Below are positions 50,029 to 59,755 of a stretch of DNA of 64,000 nucleotides, piece by piece. Where the stretch lies: contig FNEU01000005.1 of NCBI GenBank assembly GCA_900100245.1, forward strand, positions 62,001 through 126,000, given 5' to 3'. This stretch comes from Lachnospiraceae bacterium G41. Its GTDB lineage: Bacteria; Bacillota; Clostridia; Lachnospirales; Lachnospiraceae. The notes under the pieces were generated by a model, which was not told where the DNA came from, searched no databases, and saw nothing but the letters and a program-made list of their open reading frames with translations. Numbering within the stretch: the stretch's first letter is position 1; the number at the start of each line of letters is the position of its first letter. A program made the translations under genes and the position numbers.

Positions 50029-52437
50029 GTGATAAAAAACAGTCTTTCAACTAAAATCGTTATAATGGTGGTGGTTATTCTATTAATCTCCAGTTCTTTA
50101 TTCTGTACGGTTTCCATTACAAGGGCCAGATCCAGTATCAGAAAATCCATTCAACAGAGAATGCTCGATATCGCAAACTGCGCCGCTGCTTCCGTTGACG
50201 GAGATATCCTAAAACAACTCTCAAGCGACAATGTCGGCGGTGAAGCATCACATGAAGTATATAAGACACTTGCAGTTTTCAGAGACAATGTTGAACTCAC
50301 ATATGTTTACTGTATCAAAGAAGAATCCGAAGGCCATTATATTTTCACACTCGACCTTGATCCCTTAACTCCCGCGAGCTACGGTGAAGAAGTTGAATAT
50401 ACTCTTGCGCTTGACAGTGCTGGGCACGGAAAGGCAGCAGTCGATGAAGTTCCTTATACGGATAAATGGGGCGAGTTTTACTCGGCATACAGTCCCGTAT
50501 TTGATTCGGCAGGAAATGTCGCAGGTGTTGTTGCGGTAGACTTTGCGGTTGACTGGTTTGACGGTCAGCTTAAAGCCCAGACTCGCCAAACGATTTCAAG
50601 TTACTTAATCATTCTTATTTTCTGTCTTTTAGTCGGCGGTATTTTGGCAATGCTTACCGTACGTCCTTATATTCGTCAGCAGGGAGAACTCTTGGAAGAA
50701 AAGGTTCGAGCAGAGAGTGCCAACCATGCGAAGAGTGACTTCCTTGCGAATATGTCCCACGAAATCAGAACACCTATCAATGCAGTGCTCGGCATGAACG
50801 AAATGATCCTTCGTGAAGACCGTCGTGCACTTAAATCCGACGACAAGGATATAGATGTTGACACTGCCAAAGATGCTCTTAAAAACATCGGTGTTTATGC
50901 TGCGGATGTTGAAAATGCCGGTCACAATCTTTTAGCATTGGTAAACGATATTTTGGACTTCTCCAAGATTGAAGCAGGCCGTCTTGACCTCGTGGAAGGC
51001 CCTTACAAGCTCACATCGATTTTAAACAACATAAGCAACATGGTTCTTTTCAAAGCACAGGATAAAGGCCTTAACTTTATCATCGATGTGGATGAGAATA
51101 TTCCCAACGAACTTCTCGGCGATGAAATGCGCGTAAAACAGATACTTACGAACATTTTAAACAACGCCGTAAAATATACCGAAAAGGGCTACGTAAAACT
51201 CACATTAAAGGGTGAGAAACAAGGTGATGATAAAATTCTTTTAACCGTCAAAGTGGAAGATACCGGTATCGGTATCAAAGAAGAGGACCGTGCGAAGCTT
51301 TTCACACAGTTCCAGCGTCTTGAGATGGAAAAGAATTCTACCGTTGAAGGTACGGGCCTCGGACTTGTAATCACGCAGCGTCTTCTTGAAATGATGGGCG
51401 GAAGTATATCTGTTGAGAGTGAATACGGCAAGGGCTCTACTTTTACGGTCATTATTCCTCAGAAGATTTTAAGCGAAGATGCAGTCGGAGATTTCCAGGC
51501 CCGCTTTAAAGCAAACGTCATCGAAGCGAAGACCTACAGAGAATCCTTCCGTGCGCCTTCGGCTCATATTCTGATTGTAGACGATACGAGGATTAACTTA
51601 ACCGTTGCGACGAATCTGCTTAAGAATACAGGCATTCAGATTGATACCGCTACAGGCGGCGCACAGGCCGTAAATATGGCCGAAAAGAATGAATACGACT
51701 TAATCCTCATGGACCAGCGTATGCCTGAAATGGACGGCACAGAAGCGCTTCACCGCATACGTGCTACCGAGGGTGGCAAGAGCAGCGACAGACCTGTTAT
51801 ATGTCTTACCGCAGATGCAGTAGTAGGTGCCAAGGAAAGATATCTCGCAGAAGGCTTCTCCGATTATCTTACCAAGCCCATTGATAGCTACGAACTTGAA
51901 AAGATGCTCATCAAACATCTGCCTGTTAAGAAGGTTGAGCTTGTGCGTGATGAAAATGCAAAGACATCCGCGACTTCAACTCCTGCCAAAGAGAACGATT
52001 TCTCGGCTCTTACAAACGCAGGTGTGGATATAAAGACAGGACTTAAATTCTGTCAGAATGAAGAGAGTTTTTACCATACCGTACTTGTTGAATTTGCTCA
52101 TGTTTCAAAGGAAAAGAGCGCAGATTTACAAAAGGCTTTTGATGCGAAGGACTGGAAGAATTACGAAGTACATGTTCATTCGCTTAAGAGTACGTCTAAG
52201 ATGATCGGTGCCAAGGATTTATCGTCTCTTGCGGCATCGCTTGAAGCGGCAGCAGTATCTTCGGATGCAGGCGCCATCGAAGCAAATCATGACGGTATGA
52301 TGAAAAAATATAAAGATTTAACAGAGGCAATTTATATTTGTATACCCGCAGAGCAGATAGAAGAAAAAGAAGCTGACGCTGCGAAGAAAACTTTAGAGGA
52401 AGAAGGAATCATGGAATTCCTGCCGGAAGAAAATTAA
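50029..52437 (+). CDS. Hybrid sensor histidine kinase
   Basis: The 802-residue protein has one N-terminal and one second membrane segment (about 9-31 and 190-212) around a Cache-like sensor (about 45-185), then HisKA with His244 in SHEIRTPINAVLGM, HATPase_c (ILTNILNNAVKYTEKG, DTGIGIKE, GTGLGL), a receiver with Asp562 in ILMDQRMPEMDG, and HPt with His717 (HSLKSTSKMIGA). It is a paralogue of the first kinase with a shorter sensor. No separate response regulator is nearby; it is followed by an enzyme I. Confidence 0.92.
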   Translation: MIKNSLSTKIVIMVVVILLISSSLFCTVSITRARSSIRKSIQQRMLDIANCAAASVDGDILKQLSSDNVGGEASHEVYKTLAVFRDNVELTYVYCIKEESEGHYIFTLDLDPLTPASYGEEVEYTLALDSAGHGKAAVDEVPYTDKWGEFYSAYSPVFDSAGNVAGVVAVDFAVDWFDGQLKAQTRQTISSYLIILIFCLLVGGILAMLTVRPYIRQQGELLEEKVRAESANHAKSDFLANMSHEIRTPINAVLGMNEMILREDRRALKSDDKDIDVDTAKDALKNIGVYAADVENAGHNLLALVNDILDFSKIEAGRLDLVEGPYKLTSILNNISNMVLFKAQDKGLNFIIDVDENIPNELLGDEMRVKQILTNILNNAVKYTEKGYVKLTLKGEKQGDDKILLTVKVEDTGIGIKEEDRAKLFTQFQRLEMEKNSTVEGTGLGLVITQRLLEMMGGSISVESEYGKGSTFTVIIPQKILSEDAVGDFQARFKANVIEAKTYRESFRAPSAHILIVDDTRINLTVATNLLKNTGIQIDTATGGAQAVNMAEKNEYDLILMDQRMPEMDGTEALHRIRATEGGKSSDRPVICLTADAVVGAKERYLAEGFSDYLTKPIDSYELEKMLIKHLPVKKVELVRDENAKTSATSTPAKENDFSALTNAGVDIKTGLKFCQNEESFYHTVLVEFAHVSKEKSADLQKAFDAKDWKNYEVHVHSLKSTSKMIGAKDLSSLAASLEAAAVSSDAGAIEANHDGMMKKYKDLTEAIYICIPAEQIEEKEADAAKKTLEEEGIMEFLPEEN

Positions 52438-52486
52438 CATTTGGTAGCACAGGACTTAGAATTTTTGACTGATTAGTGAGGCTAAT

Positions 52487-54040
52487 ATGAATGTGTTTGA
52501 GGGGAAAACAATTTATCCGGGAACCGCGATAGGACGGGCATCGATTTCATCATTTGTGAAATGCAAACAGACCGACGATTCGCAGGATGCGTATACGCAA
52601 AAAGAGCGCTACTTTAAAGCCAAAGAAAACGTTAAAAACGATTTGGTTTCTATTTGCGCGACAGACTTTGACAGTGAAGTATACGACATCTTAAAATCTT
52701 ATATTTTAATCCTCGAAGACGAGGAGTTTGATTCGCTTGTTTTAAACATCATCAAAGTGGAAAAAACAAGCGCAGAATGCGCTGTCAAAAAAGCATCGGA
52801 ACATTTTGCATCAATGCTTAAAAAAAGCGGTGATGCTTACATAAAAGGTCGCGTAAGCGATGTGTACGATTTATCGGACAGAATAAGAGAAACGTTAAAA
52901 GAAATTTCCGGTGCGAAAGAAGCTTCGGTAAAAACTGATGACTCTGTTAAAGAGGCGGTAATCTTAGTTTCGGAATATATGTCCGTTACAGAGATTATAA
53001 AGCGCGGCAAAGAAAACATCGCAGGCCTTATCTCTACGAAGAATACATTACACTCACACGCATCCATAGTTGCGAGATCTCTTGGAATTCCTGCAATCAT
53101 TGTGAGTGAATTAAAAGATATCTTCTTGCTCTCGGGAAAGAGAATTCTTATCGATGGTTTTGAGGGAAAGATTTACATCGACCCTTCGGAAGAAATCGTC
53201 AGTGAGAAGAAAAGAGAAAAAGAGGTATATGCGCACAGTGCTGACGGAATTACGGTTTATGCCAATGTAACAAGCGCAAGAGATGTGGAAGATGCGATTA
53301 AATTTGGCGCTGAAGGAATAGGTTTATTCAGAACCGAAATGTTCTTCCTGGAGAATGATTATTTTCCTACAGAAGAAGAGCAGTTTGAGATTTATAAAAC
53401 TTCAGCAATAAATGCTGCAGGAAAAGAATTAGTTTTAAGAACAATAGATTTGGGCGATGACAAAACGCCCGCATATCTTAACTTAAAGGATAAAGAACTT
53501 CGCGGAATTAAGCTTTGTCTTTCAATGCCTGAGATATTTAAAACGCAGCTTAAAGCACTTCTTCGTGCATCGGTGTTTGGCAATATTTCAATTATGTTTC
53601 CGATGATTTCTTCGATGGATGAAGTCGAAGAAGTTAAAAGATTTTTGGAAGAAGTTAAGGCTGAACTTAAAACTAAAAACATCGCCTTTAACGAAGCCAT
53701 TAAATTAGGCGCTATGATAGAAACACCCGAAGCTGTAGTGATTGCAGATGCACTTGCAAAAGAGTTTGATTTCTTCTCCGTAGGAAGCAATGATTTAACG
53801 CAGTATGCGCTTGGCGTTAACAGATTAAACAGCGAAGAAGAGAAGAATTACAACCAGAAAGATCCGAAGGTTTTATCTCTTATCAAAGCCACTGTAGAAG
53901 CCGCACATAACGCAAAGATAACGGTTGGCATATGCGGTGAACTTGCGTCGGATATATCTTTTATGAGCAATTTAAAAGAGATCGGATTTGACTATATTTC
54001 GGTGTCGATTCCGGTGCTTGAAAAAATAAAGTGTAAATAA
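52487..54040 (+). CDS. Second, divergent PTS enzyme I
   Basis: The 517-residue protein spans all enzyme I parts: N-terminal GKTIYPGTAIGRA, the phosphohistidine domain with His191 in TLHSHASIVARSLGIPAII, the barrel with LRTIDLGDDKTPAYL, LRGIKLCLSMPEIF (compare GLRAIR), GSNDLTQYALGVNR and GICGELASD with the catalytic Cys. It is shorter than usual and varies at positions flanking the PEP pocket (LRGIKL, GSND). No HPr or permease is nearby; it stands 49 bases after a hybrid kinase. A role linking PEP level to signalling, as proposed for some PTS-Ntr systems, is possible but unproven. Confidence 0.85.
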   Translation: MNVFEGKTIYPGTAIGRASISSFVKCKQTDDSQDAYTQKERYFKAKENVKNDLVSICATDFDSEVYDILKSYILILEDEEFDSLVLNIIKVEKTSAECAVKKASEHFASMLKKSGDAYIKGRVSDVYDLSDRIRETLKEISGAKEASVKTDDSVKEAVILVSEYMSVTEIIKRGKENIAGLISTKNTLHSHASIVARSLGIPAIIVSELKDIFLLSGKRILIDGFEGKIYIDPSEEIVSEKKREKEVYAHSADGITVYANVTSARDVEDAIKFGAEGIGLFRTEMFFLENDYFPTEEEQFEIYKTSAINAAGKELVLRTIDLGDDKTPAYLNLKDKELRGIKLCLSMPEIFKTQLKALLRASVFGNISIMFPMISSMDEVEEVKRFLEEVKAELKTKNIAFNEAIKLGAMIETPEAVVIADALAKEFDFFSVGSNDLTQYALGVNRLNSEEEKNYNQKDPKVLSLIKATVEAAHNAKITVGICGELASDISFMSNLKEIGFDYISVSIPVLEKIKCK

Positions 54041-54061
54041 TTTTATAGGAGGAATTCATAT

Positions 54062-54355
54062 ATGGAACCCATTCAAAGTATTGATGCTGAAGACGATCAG
54101 TTCGCGTATCGTTATGATACACAGCTTTTGATTGACAGAAGAGACAAGGATTTAGATGAGGATGAAATCTCGGATTACATCACATCACATTTCGAAGGCA
54201 ATTCTCTTATTGCCGCAGGTGACGAGGATCTTATTAAGATTCATTTTCACACCAACGAGCCCTGGAAAGTTCTTGAATACTGCAACACAATCGGTGAGAT
54301 TTACGACATCGTTGTTGAAGATATGATCAGGCAGTCTAACGGACTTCAGGGATAG
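54062..54355 (+). CDS. Free-standing FakA/DegV-associated middle domain
   Basis: The 97-residue protein matches the middle-to-C-terminal region of fatty-acid kinase FakA (YloV, DAK2 type): FAYRYDTQLLIDRR, GNSLIAAGDEDLIKIHFHTN and EPWKVLEYCNTIGEIYDIVVEDM parallel its conserved VVGDDDLxKVHVHTN and IKIENM. It lacks the kinase DAK2 part entirely. TAGGAGG precedes its ATG, so it appears to be translated. It sits between enzyme I and the CHASE2 HD-GYP gene and may be a ligand-binding or scaffold domain. Confidence 0.7.
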   Translation: MEPIQSIDAEDDQFAYRYDTQLLIDRRDKDLDEDEISDYITSHFEGNSLIAAGDEDLIKIHFHTNEPWKVLEYCNTIGEIYDIVVEDMIRQSNGLQG

Positions 54356-54399
54356 TTCTTTTTAGAGATTTAGGGGTAAATTTTTAGGGGATTCAAGGA

Positions 54400-56487
54400 A
54401 TGAAAAAATACCGTTTTCTTTTATGGATTGCAATTGCGGTTGCTTTGATTTTTGTCGCATCGACGTATGATATTCTTTATACGGCTGATATGTTTGTTAC
54501 GGACCATCTTTATGCTCATTATGATGGTCCCGAACCTAATATAGTCGTAATCGGCATCGACGAAGAAACGCTTTCCAAATACGGCAATCTTACTCTGTGG
54601 TCCAGGGATAAGACCGCGGATTTAATCAACAAGCTCTACGAAAACGAAGAAAATGCTCCTGCAGTTGTCGGTCTCGATATTATGTTCGTGGACCATTTTG
54701 ACGAAGAGGCTGATGCGAAACTCGTTGAAGCCTGCGAGGGAAGAAATGTCGTCGTTGCAACCAATATTGTTAACCGCGGAGAGCTCGAAGAAATAGACGG
54801 TAAAAAATTCTTTAACAAAAATCATATTTATGATATCGAAATGCCCTTTGAAGAATTAAGGGCAGTTACAACCAGCGGTTTTTCCGATCCGCAGATAGCA
54901 CCCGACGGATATGTTCGTTATGCAAAGAACTCCGTCAATGTGCCGGCTGTATTACAGGATAAAGCAGGAAAAACGCAGGACAGTTTTGCATTCAGCATTT
55001 ACAAAAAATACATGGAAGTAACCGGCGGTACGGTAGTTGCACCTGATACCAACGGTCTCTTCCAGTTTATGTATTCAGGTACCGCGGGAGAGTATTCCCA
55101 GGCTTCGTTTGAGAGAGTTTTAGACGGTGATACTGTTGATCCGCGTATGTTTAAGGATGCGATAGTTATCGTCGGTGCATATGCTCCCGGTACTCAGGAT
55201 TCTTATCAGCCCACATCCGACCGTGATACGGTTATGTACGGATGTGAAATTCATGCGAATATTGTTCAGGCCTATATGAACGGCAGAACAATGCTTTTGG
55301 CAAACAAATATCTGATGGCTGCCATCACTTCGCTTATCTTTGTATTGTTCATACTTCTTTTCAGAAAGAAAGTACTTTATATTACGATACCTGTTTCATT
55401 CGTTATAGCAGGCGCTTATGCACTGACGGGCAGAATTTTATCCGGCAACGGAATCTGCATTCCCTGCATATATCTCTTTGTCGCGCTTGCTCTGGCAGAC
55501 CTTTATTTTATATTCGAAAAATACATTCTCGAACTCCTCGAGAATTTAAGATATCAGGAAGAAATCAAAGAGCAGATGTGGTCCTTCACAGAGGCCATGG
55601 CTGCTGCGATTGACGAAAGAACCCCTTACAATGCATCGCATACAAGAAATGTCGCAAAGTACTCGGGTATGATTGCAGACTATATAAACAAGCTTCACGA
55701 AGCGGGCGAGGAAGAAGAAGTCTTCTCCACTCAGCGTAAGGAACAGCTTGTCATGGGTGCTCTTTTACACGATATCGGCAAACTTGCGATTCCGCTTGAA
55801 GTCATGAACAAGGAGACCAGACTCGCAGGCAGAGAAAAGGTCATCGAAGACAGATTAAATACCTTCAGACTTAAAAAGAAAATAGAGCAGCTTGAAGGCA
55901 AGATTTCCGAGGAAGCATATAATGAATTTGAAGAAAAATCCAAAGGCGCCGTAGAGCTTATCAATAAGATCAACGGAATGGGCTTTGTAAACGATGAACT
56001 TCGCGCAGAGTTAAAGAATGTATTGGAGTACGAATACGAGGACTCTGAAGGCAACAAAGAGCCGTTCTTTACTGACGAGGAAAAAGAATGCTTAAGCATC
56101 GTAAAAGGAACGCTCACCGATGAAGAACGTAAGATAATGCAAAGCCACGTAGAGATTACCGGCCGTATCTTAAGTAAGGTTCACTTTAACAAATACTTTG
56201 CAGACTCGCCGGTTCTCGCTGTAAAGCACCACGAATGCTTAAACGGTAAGGGTTATCCTAACGGCCTTACCGCAGATGATTTAAATACCGATGCGAGAAT
56301 CATCGCCGTTGCGGATATTTATGATGCGCTCGTAGCCGACGACAGACCTTACAAGAGACCTATTCCTCGTGAAAAGGCTTTTGACATCATGCGTGGTATG
56401 GTAAAGGATGGCAACATCGATGGTAAGCTCGTAGAGTATCTTTACAAAGCTACGGAAGAGGCACTTCCAAAGCCTGAAGAAAAATAA
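54400..56487 (+). CDS. CHASE2-HD-GYP phosphodiesterase
   Basis: The 695-residue protein has a first hydrophobic segment (about 5-22), an extracellular CHASE2 sensor (about 25-290; VVIGIDEETLSKYGN, VVGLDIMFVDHF), three membrane segments (about 300-375), and an HD-GYP domain (about 395-690) with LLHDIGKLAIP and the GYP box HHECLNGKGYPNG. An insertion of about 110 charged, helical residues separates the HD and GYP motifs (about 465-580). CHASE2 is normally paired with kinases or cyclases. It probably reports an external signal by lowering c-di-GMP. Confidence 0.9.
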   Translation: MKKYRFLLWIAIAVALIFVASTYDILYTADMFVTDHLYAHYDGPEPNIVVIGIDEETLSKYGNLTLWSRDKTADLINKLYENEENAPAVVGLDIMFVDHFDEEADAKLVEACEGRNVVVATNIVNRGELEEIDGKKFFNKNHIYDIEMPFEELRAVTTSGFSDPQIAPDGYVRYAKNSVNVPAVLQDKAGKTQDSFAFSIYKKYMEVTGGTVVAPDTNGLFQFMYSGTAGEYSQASFERVLDGDTVDPRMFKDAIVIVGAYAPGTQDSYQPTSDRDTVMYGCEIHANIVQAYMNGRTMLLANKYLMAAITSLIFVLFILLFRKKVLYITIPVSFVIAGAYALTGRILSGNGICIPCIYLFVALALADLYFIFEKYILELLENLRYQEEIKEQMWSFTEAMAAAIDERTPYNASHTRNVAKYSGMIADYINKLHEAGEEEEVFSTQRKEQLVMGALLHDIGKLAIPLEVMNKETRLAGREKVIEDRLNTFRLKKKIEQLEGKISEEAYNEFEEKSKGAVELINKINGMGFVNDELRAELKNVLEYEYEDSEGNKEPFFTDEEKECLSIVKGTLTDEERKIMQSHVEITGRILSKVHFNKYFADSPVLAVKHHECLNGKGYPNGLTADDLNTDARIIAVADIYDALVADDRPYKRPIPREKAFDIMRGMVKDGNIDGKLVEYLYKATEEALPKPEEK

Positions 56488-56648
56488 ATATTATAAATTG
56501 CTGTAGTAGTGCAATAAAGTGCTTATAATTCGAGACTAAAGATATTTTTTCCTTAGAAAATAAACTTTATCATAATATCATGGATAGGATGTTTTTTACG
56601 AATCCATACATGCTGTGTAAAAAGGATATTTTTTAGGAGGATGAAAAA

Positions 56649-57890
56649 ATGAAAAAAAGCTTGTACATTTCTTTAATCGGAATTGTCGGATTAAGTCTTG
56701 CAGGATGTGCTTCGCCTGTGAGTACTGTAACAAAAGAAGAAGTAACAACTCAGATCATTGAAACGCCACCTCTTCCTACAGGTGTAGATGATGAGGAAGA
56801 AGAGGATGTAAAAGAACAGCCCATTATAGTGGTTGTGGACGAAGATGAAGACGAAGAGTTTGATTTTGAACCGATTGCAATCGATGAAGAACATTTCCCT
56901 GATGAAGTATTAAGAACAGCTGTCGCTGATTGCTTCGATGATGATGAGGACGGAGTTCTTTCTTCTGAAGAAATCGGATATGCGGAAATCCTCGATGTAC
57001 ACGGTTCAAGAGGATACGGAGCAGAGCCTTCGGACGCTGACTGTAAGTCTCTTGAAGGAATAGAATATTTACCTAATCTGTTGGAAATTTATGCTACAAG
57101 CAATGCCATCGAAGAAGTAGATTTAAGCAAAAACGAAAAACTGGTAAACTTTCATATATCAAACAACAATCTGAAAGAACTGGATTTGTCGGTATGCCCT
57201 TCACTTGAAAAAGTGTCCTGTGATTATAATAAGAATTTAAAGTCAATAAAGCTTGATAATCCTAATCTGGCAATTTTTAACTGCTTTACATGTTCGATAG
57301 AAGAACTGGATTTAAGTTCATTGGAAAGCCTGGATTATCTTCATTGCGGAAACAACCTGCTTACCGAAATTGATTTAAGCCACAATCCTAATCTACGAAT
57401 TGCTTATCTTCGCGGAAATTATATAAACGAACTTGATGTAAGCAAAAACATCAATCTCGAAGATTTGGGAATTGGTGATAATCCTATTGAATCAATAGAT
57501 GTAAGTGCAAATGAAAATCTTAAAGCTTTAACATGCGGATGGTCTAAAATTAAGGCGCTTGATTTAAGCCATAACCCTAATCTGGATCGTTTGGCTATAG
57601 ATGAAACTCCGATTGAGACAATAGATGTAAGCGCTAATCCTAAACTTAATTTCTTCTCCTGTCAGGGCGGAGAAATCACAGAACTTGATTTTAGCAACAA
57701 TCCTGAAATGCAGTATCTTGATATCCAGTTTTTGGATCTCAAAGAACTTGATATAAGCAATTGTCCGATGTTAATTGACGTCATTGAAAACGGCGAAAAG
57801 AATCCTATCAGTGACAGACAGGTTTGGGACGGCGTTGAAGGTCATGAAGGCCAGATTCAGGTTCCGCTTAACTGCAAACTGATCTATTAA
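56649..57890 (+). CDS. Leucine-rich-repeat lipoprotein
   Basis: The 413-residue protein begins with a lipoprotein signal (cysteine at about 19, LAGC), an acidic linker (many Glu/Asp, residues 40-75), then CFDDDEDGVLSSEEIGYAEIL, an EF-hand/dockerin-like calcium loop. At least eight leucine-rich repeats follow with the spacing L..L.c..N.l..LDlS.np.L (e.g. VDLSKNEKL, LDLSVCPSL). Repeats of this type build curved surfaces for protein binding. It is probably a surface protein; AGGAGG precedes the start. Confidence 0.85.
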   Translation: MKKSLYISLIGIVGLSLAGCASPVSTVTKEEVTTQIIETPPLPTGVDDEEEEDVKEQPIIVVVDEDEDEEFDFEPIAIDEEHFPDEVLRTAVADCFDDDEDGVLSSEEIGYAEILDVHGSRGYGAEPSDADCKSLEGIEYLPNLLEIYATSNAIEEVDLSKNEKLVNFHISNNNLKELDLSVCPSLEKVSCDYNKNLKSIKLDNPNLAIFNCFTCSIEELDLSSLESLDYLHCGNNLLTEIDLSHNPNLRIAYLRGNYINELDVSKNINLEDLGIGDNPIESIDVSANENLKALTCGWSKIKALDLSHNPNLDRLAIDETPIETIDVSANPKLNFFSCQGGEITELDFSNNPEMQYLDIQFLDLKELDISNCPMLIDVIENGEKNPISDRQVWDGVEGHEGQIQVPLNCKLIY

Positions 57891-57899
57891 TTTAAAATA

Positions 57900-57940
57900 G
57901 GTGCCTGGCACGTGTAGCGTGCCTGGCACCGTTTTTTCTT
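57900..57940. repeat. GTGCCTGGC-type repeat (family B), copy 3, with terminator function
   Basis: GGTGCCTGGCAC/GTGCCTGGCACC hairpin at 57900-57930 followed by TTTTTTC, lying between convergent genes. Confidence 0.75.
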
Positions 57941-59755
57941 TTAAGAGATATAATTCTTCGCCTGCCTGTCGAACATCTCACGATATCGACCGTTATATCC
58001 CATCAGTTCTTCGTGCGTTCCCTGCTCGATGATTGAGCCATTCTCAAAGAGATAAATTCGATCGGCCATCCTGGTGGTTGAGAGACGATGCGAGATAAAG
58101 ATAACCGTATCGTTTTGTGCGTGATCAATCAGGTTTTTGTTAAGCTTGTATTCTGATACAGGATCGAGTGCGCTTGACGGTTCGTCAAGGATTGAAATCG
58201 CACGGTCCTCGTCGTTTAAGAATACTCTTGAGATTGCAATCTTCTGGCTTTCACCGCCTGAGAGATTGACACCGTCCTCGGAAAATTCCCGCGTAAGATT
58301 TGTAAATATTCCGTCGGGAAGCTTTGAAAGTTTCTTTGAAAAGTCCGCTTTCTTAAGTGCTGCGATTACGTCTTTTTCATCCTCTTTTTTATACGTTCTT
58401 AAGAGTACGTTTTCAGCGAGTGTTGCTGCGTAAATATTGTAGTCCTGGAATACCGCGCTTATCTTCTTACGATACTCTTTTGTTTTGTATTCTCTGATAT
58501 CGTGACCGTTGTATTTAATGCTTCCGTCCGTTACATCGTAGAGGCGCATTAAGAGCTTAACGAAGGTTGTTTTGCCCGCGCCGTTTTCGCCTACGATGGC
58601 AATCTTTTCGCCGGGCTTAATCTCGATGGATATATCTTTTAGGGTGTCTTTTTCAGTGTTCGGATAGCGGAAGCTTACATTCGAAAGTATGAGTGAGCCT
58701 GCGCCTTTATCCGGTGTCAGACCGTCCGCAACTTCAATCACGGGTTCGTAATCAAGGAGTTTTCTGAACTTCTCCGCATACTGTCCGATTATCTGAAAAT
58801 CCACGAGACAGTAATTGATTTCGTTTAAGTTTCCTCTGACGTAGTTGGCCGCGTTGTTGGCCGATGCAACTTCGCCGAGTGCAATTTTATGAAGCACGAG
58901 CGCAAGGTATCCTAAGTATGCCGGTACCGCAAAGAACGAGAGTACCGTAAATACCGTTATCCAGTTTAAAAGAGATATCCATGTAAGAAGAGGAGTGTAT
59001 TTTCTGCCTGCGGCGCTTGCAGCATCGAGTGCTTCGTCAAACTGAAGGCGCAGCGGTTCTTTTACGTTGGTTAACTTGCATTCCTTTGCGTACTCGGGCT
59101 GATAGAATACACGCTTTGAATAATCGGCTTTTCTTAAATGCTTTTTAAATTCGAGCCACCATGTGTATTCGATTTCCTCCATCTTAAATCTCGTGATTAA
59201 GTTGACTATAAAGCCGACGATGGGGAATACCGCAAGGAACGGATTGATGGTCATGATTAATGATGCTGCGACCAATAGTGCCACGATTCCGCCGAATATC
59301 TTACTTGATATTACAACGGCGCCTTCTATCATATGGTCCGCGTTGTTTGCGACGAAAACGTAGGTATCGTAGTAGTCCGGATTGTCGTAGTAGATTAAAT
59401 CCATTTTGGAATTCTTCTCTACGAGATCTCTCTGGATTTTGCCGTCGAGCTTGATGATTTTCGCTTTGGCCCATTCTTCGAGTAACTGGCTTATCCATTC
59501 GATGCAGACAACGAGGGCCAGCGAAATCAAAAGGATGATAGCTATATCTCCGAATGATGCCTTGCCTGTCAGGCCGTCGATAATCATCTTTAGGATAAAT
59601 GTACCGTTTAGCGACAGAGCAGCTTTTAAAATAACGTTCATCAGGAATATTTTAATGATTAAAGGCTTGTCGTATTTGGCAGCGTATTTAATCATAAATG
59701 CCGTGTTGCTGATTAAACGTTTGATTGAGATTTTGTCTTCTTTGTTTTTAGCCAT
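57941..59755 (-). CDS. ABC exporter half (permease plus ATPase), B subunit
   Basis: The 604-residue protein has a six-helix type I exporter membrane domain (about 20-330) and a C-terminal ATPase domain: Walker A GENGAGKTTF (about 395), signature LSGGESQK, Walker B AISILDEPSSALDP, and the H-loop ISHRLST. Its start overlaps the stop of the partner gene by 8 bases, so they form a heterodimer. Relatives are often linked to multidrug or peptide export; cargo is unknown. Confidence 0.9.
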   Translation of the reverse strand: MAKNKEDKISIKRLISNTAFMIKYAAKYDKPLIIKIFLMNVILKAALSLNGTFILKMIIDGLTGKASFGDIAIILLISLALVVCIEWISQLLEEWAKAKIIKLDGKIQRDLVEKNSKMDLIYYDNPDYYDTYVFVANNADHMIEGAVVISSKIFGGIVALLVAASLIMTINPFLAVFPIVGFIVNLITRFKMEEIEYTWWLEFKKHLRKADYSKRVFYQPEYAKECKLTNVKEPLRLQFDEALDAASAAGRKYTPLLTWISLLNWITVFTVLSFFAVPAYLGYLALVLHKIALGEVASANNAANYVRGNLNEINYCLVDFQIIGQYAEKFRKLLDYEPVIEVADGLTPDKGAGSLILSNVSFRYPNTEKDTLKDISIEIKPGEKIAIVGENGAGKTTFVKLLMRLYDVTDGSIKYNGHDIREYKTKEYRKKISAVFQDYNIYAATLAENVLLRTYKKEDEKDVIAALKKADFSKKLSKLPDGIFTNLTREFSEDGVNLSGGESQKIAISRVFLNDEDRAISILDEPSSALDPVSEYKLNKNLIDHAQNDTVIFISHRLSTTRMADRIYLFENGSIIEQGTHEELMGYNGRYREMFDRQAKNYIS

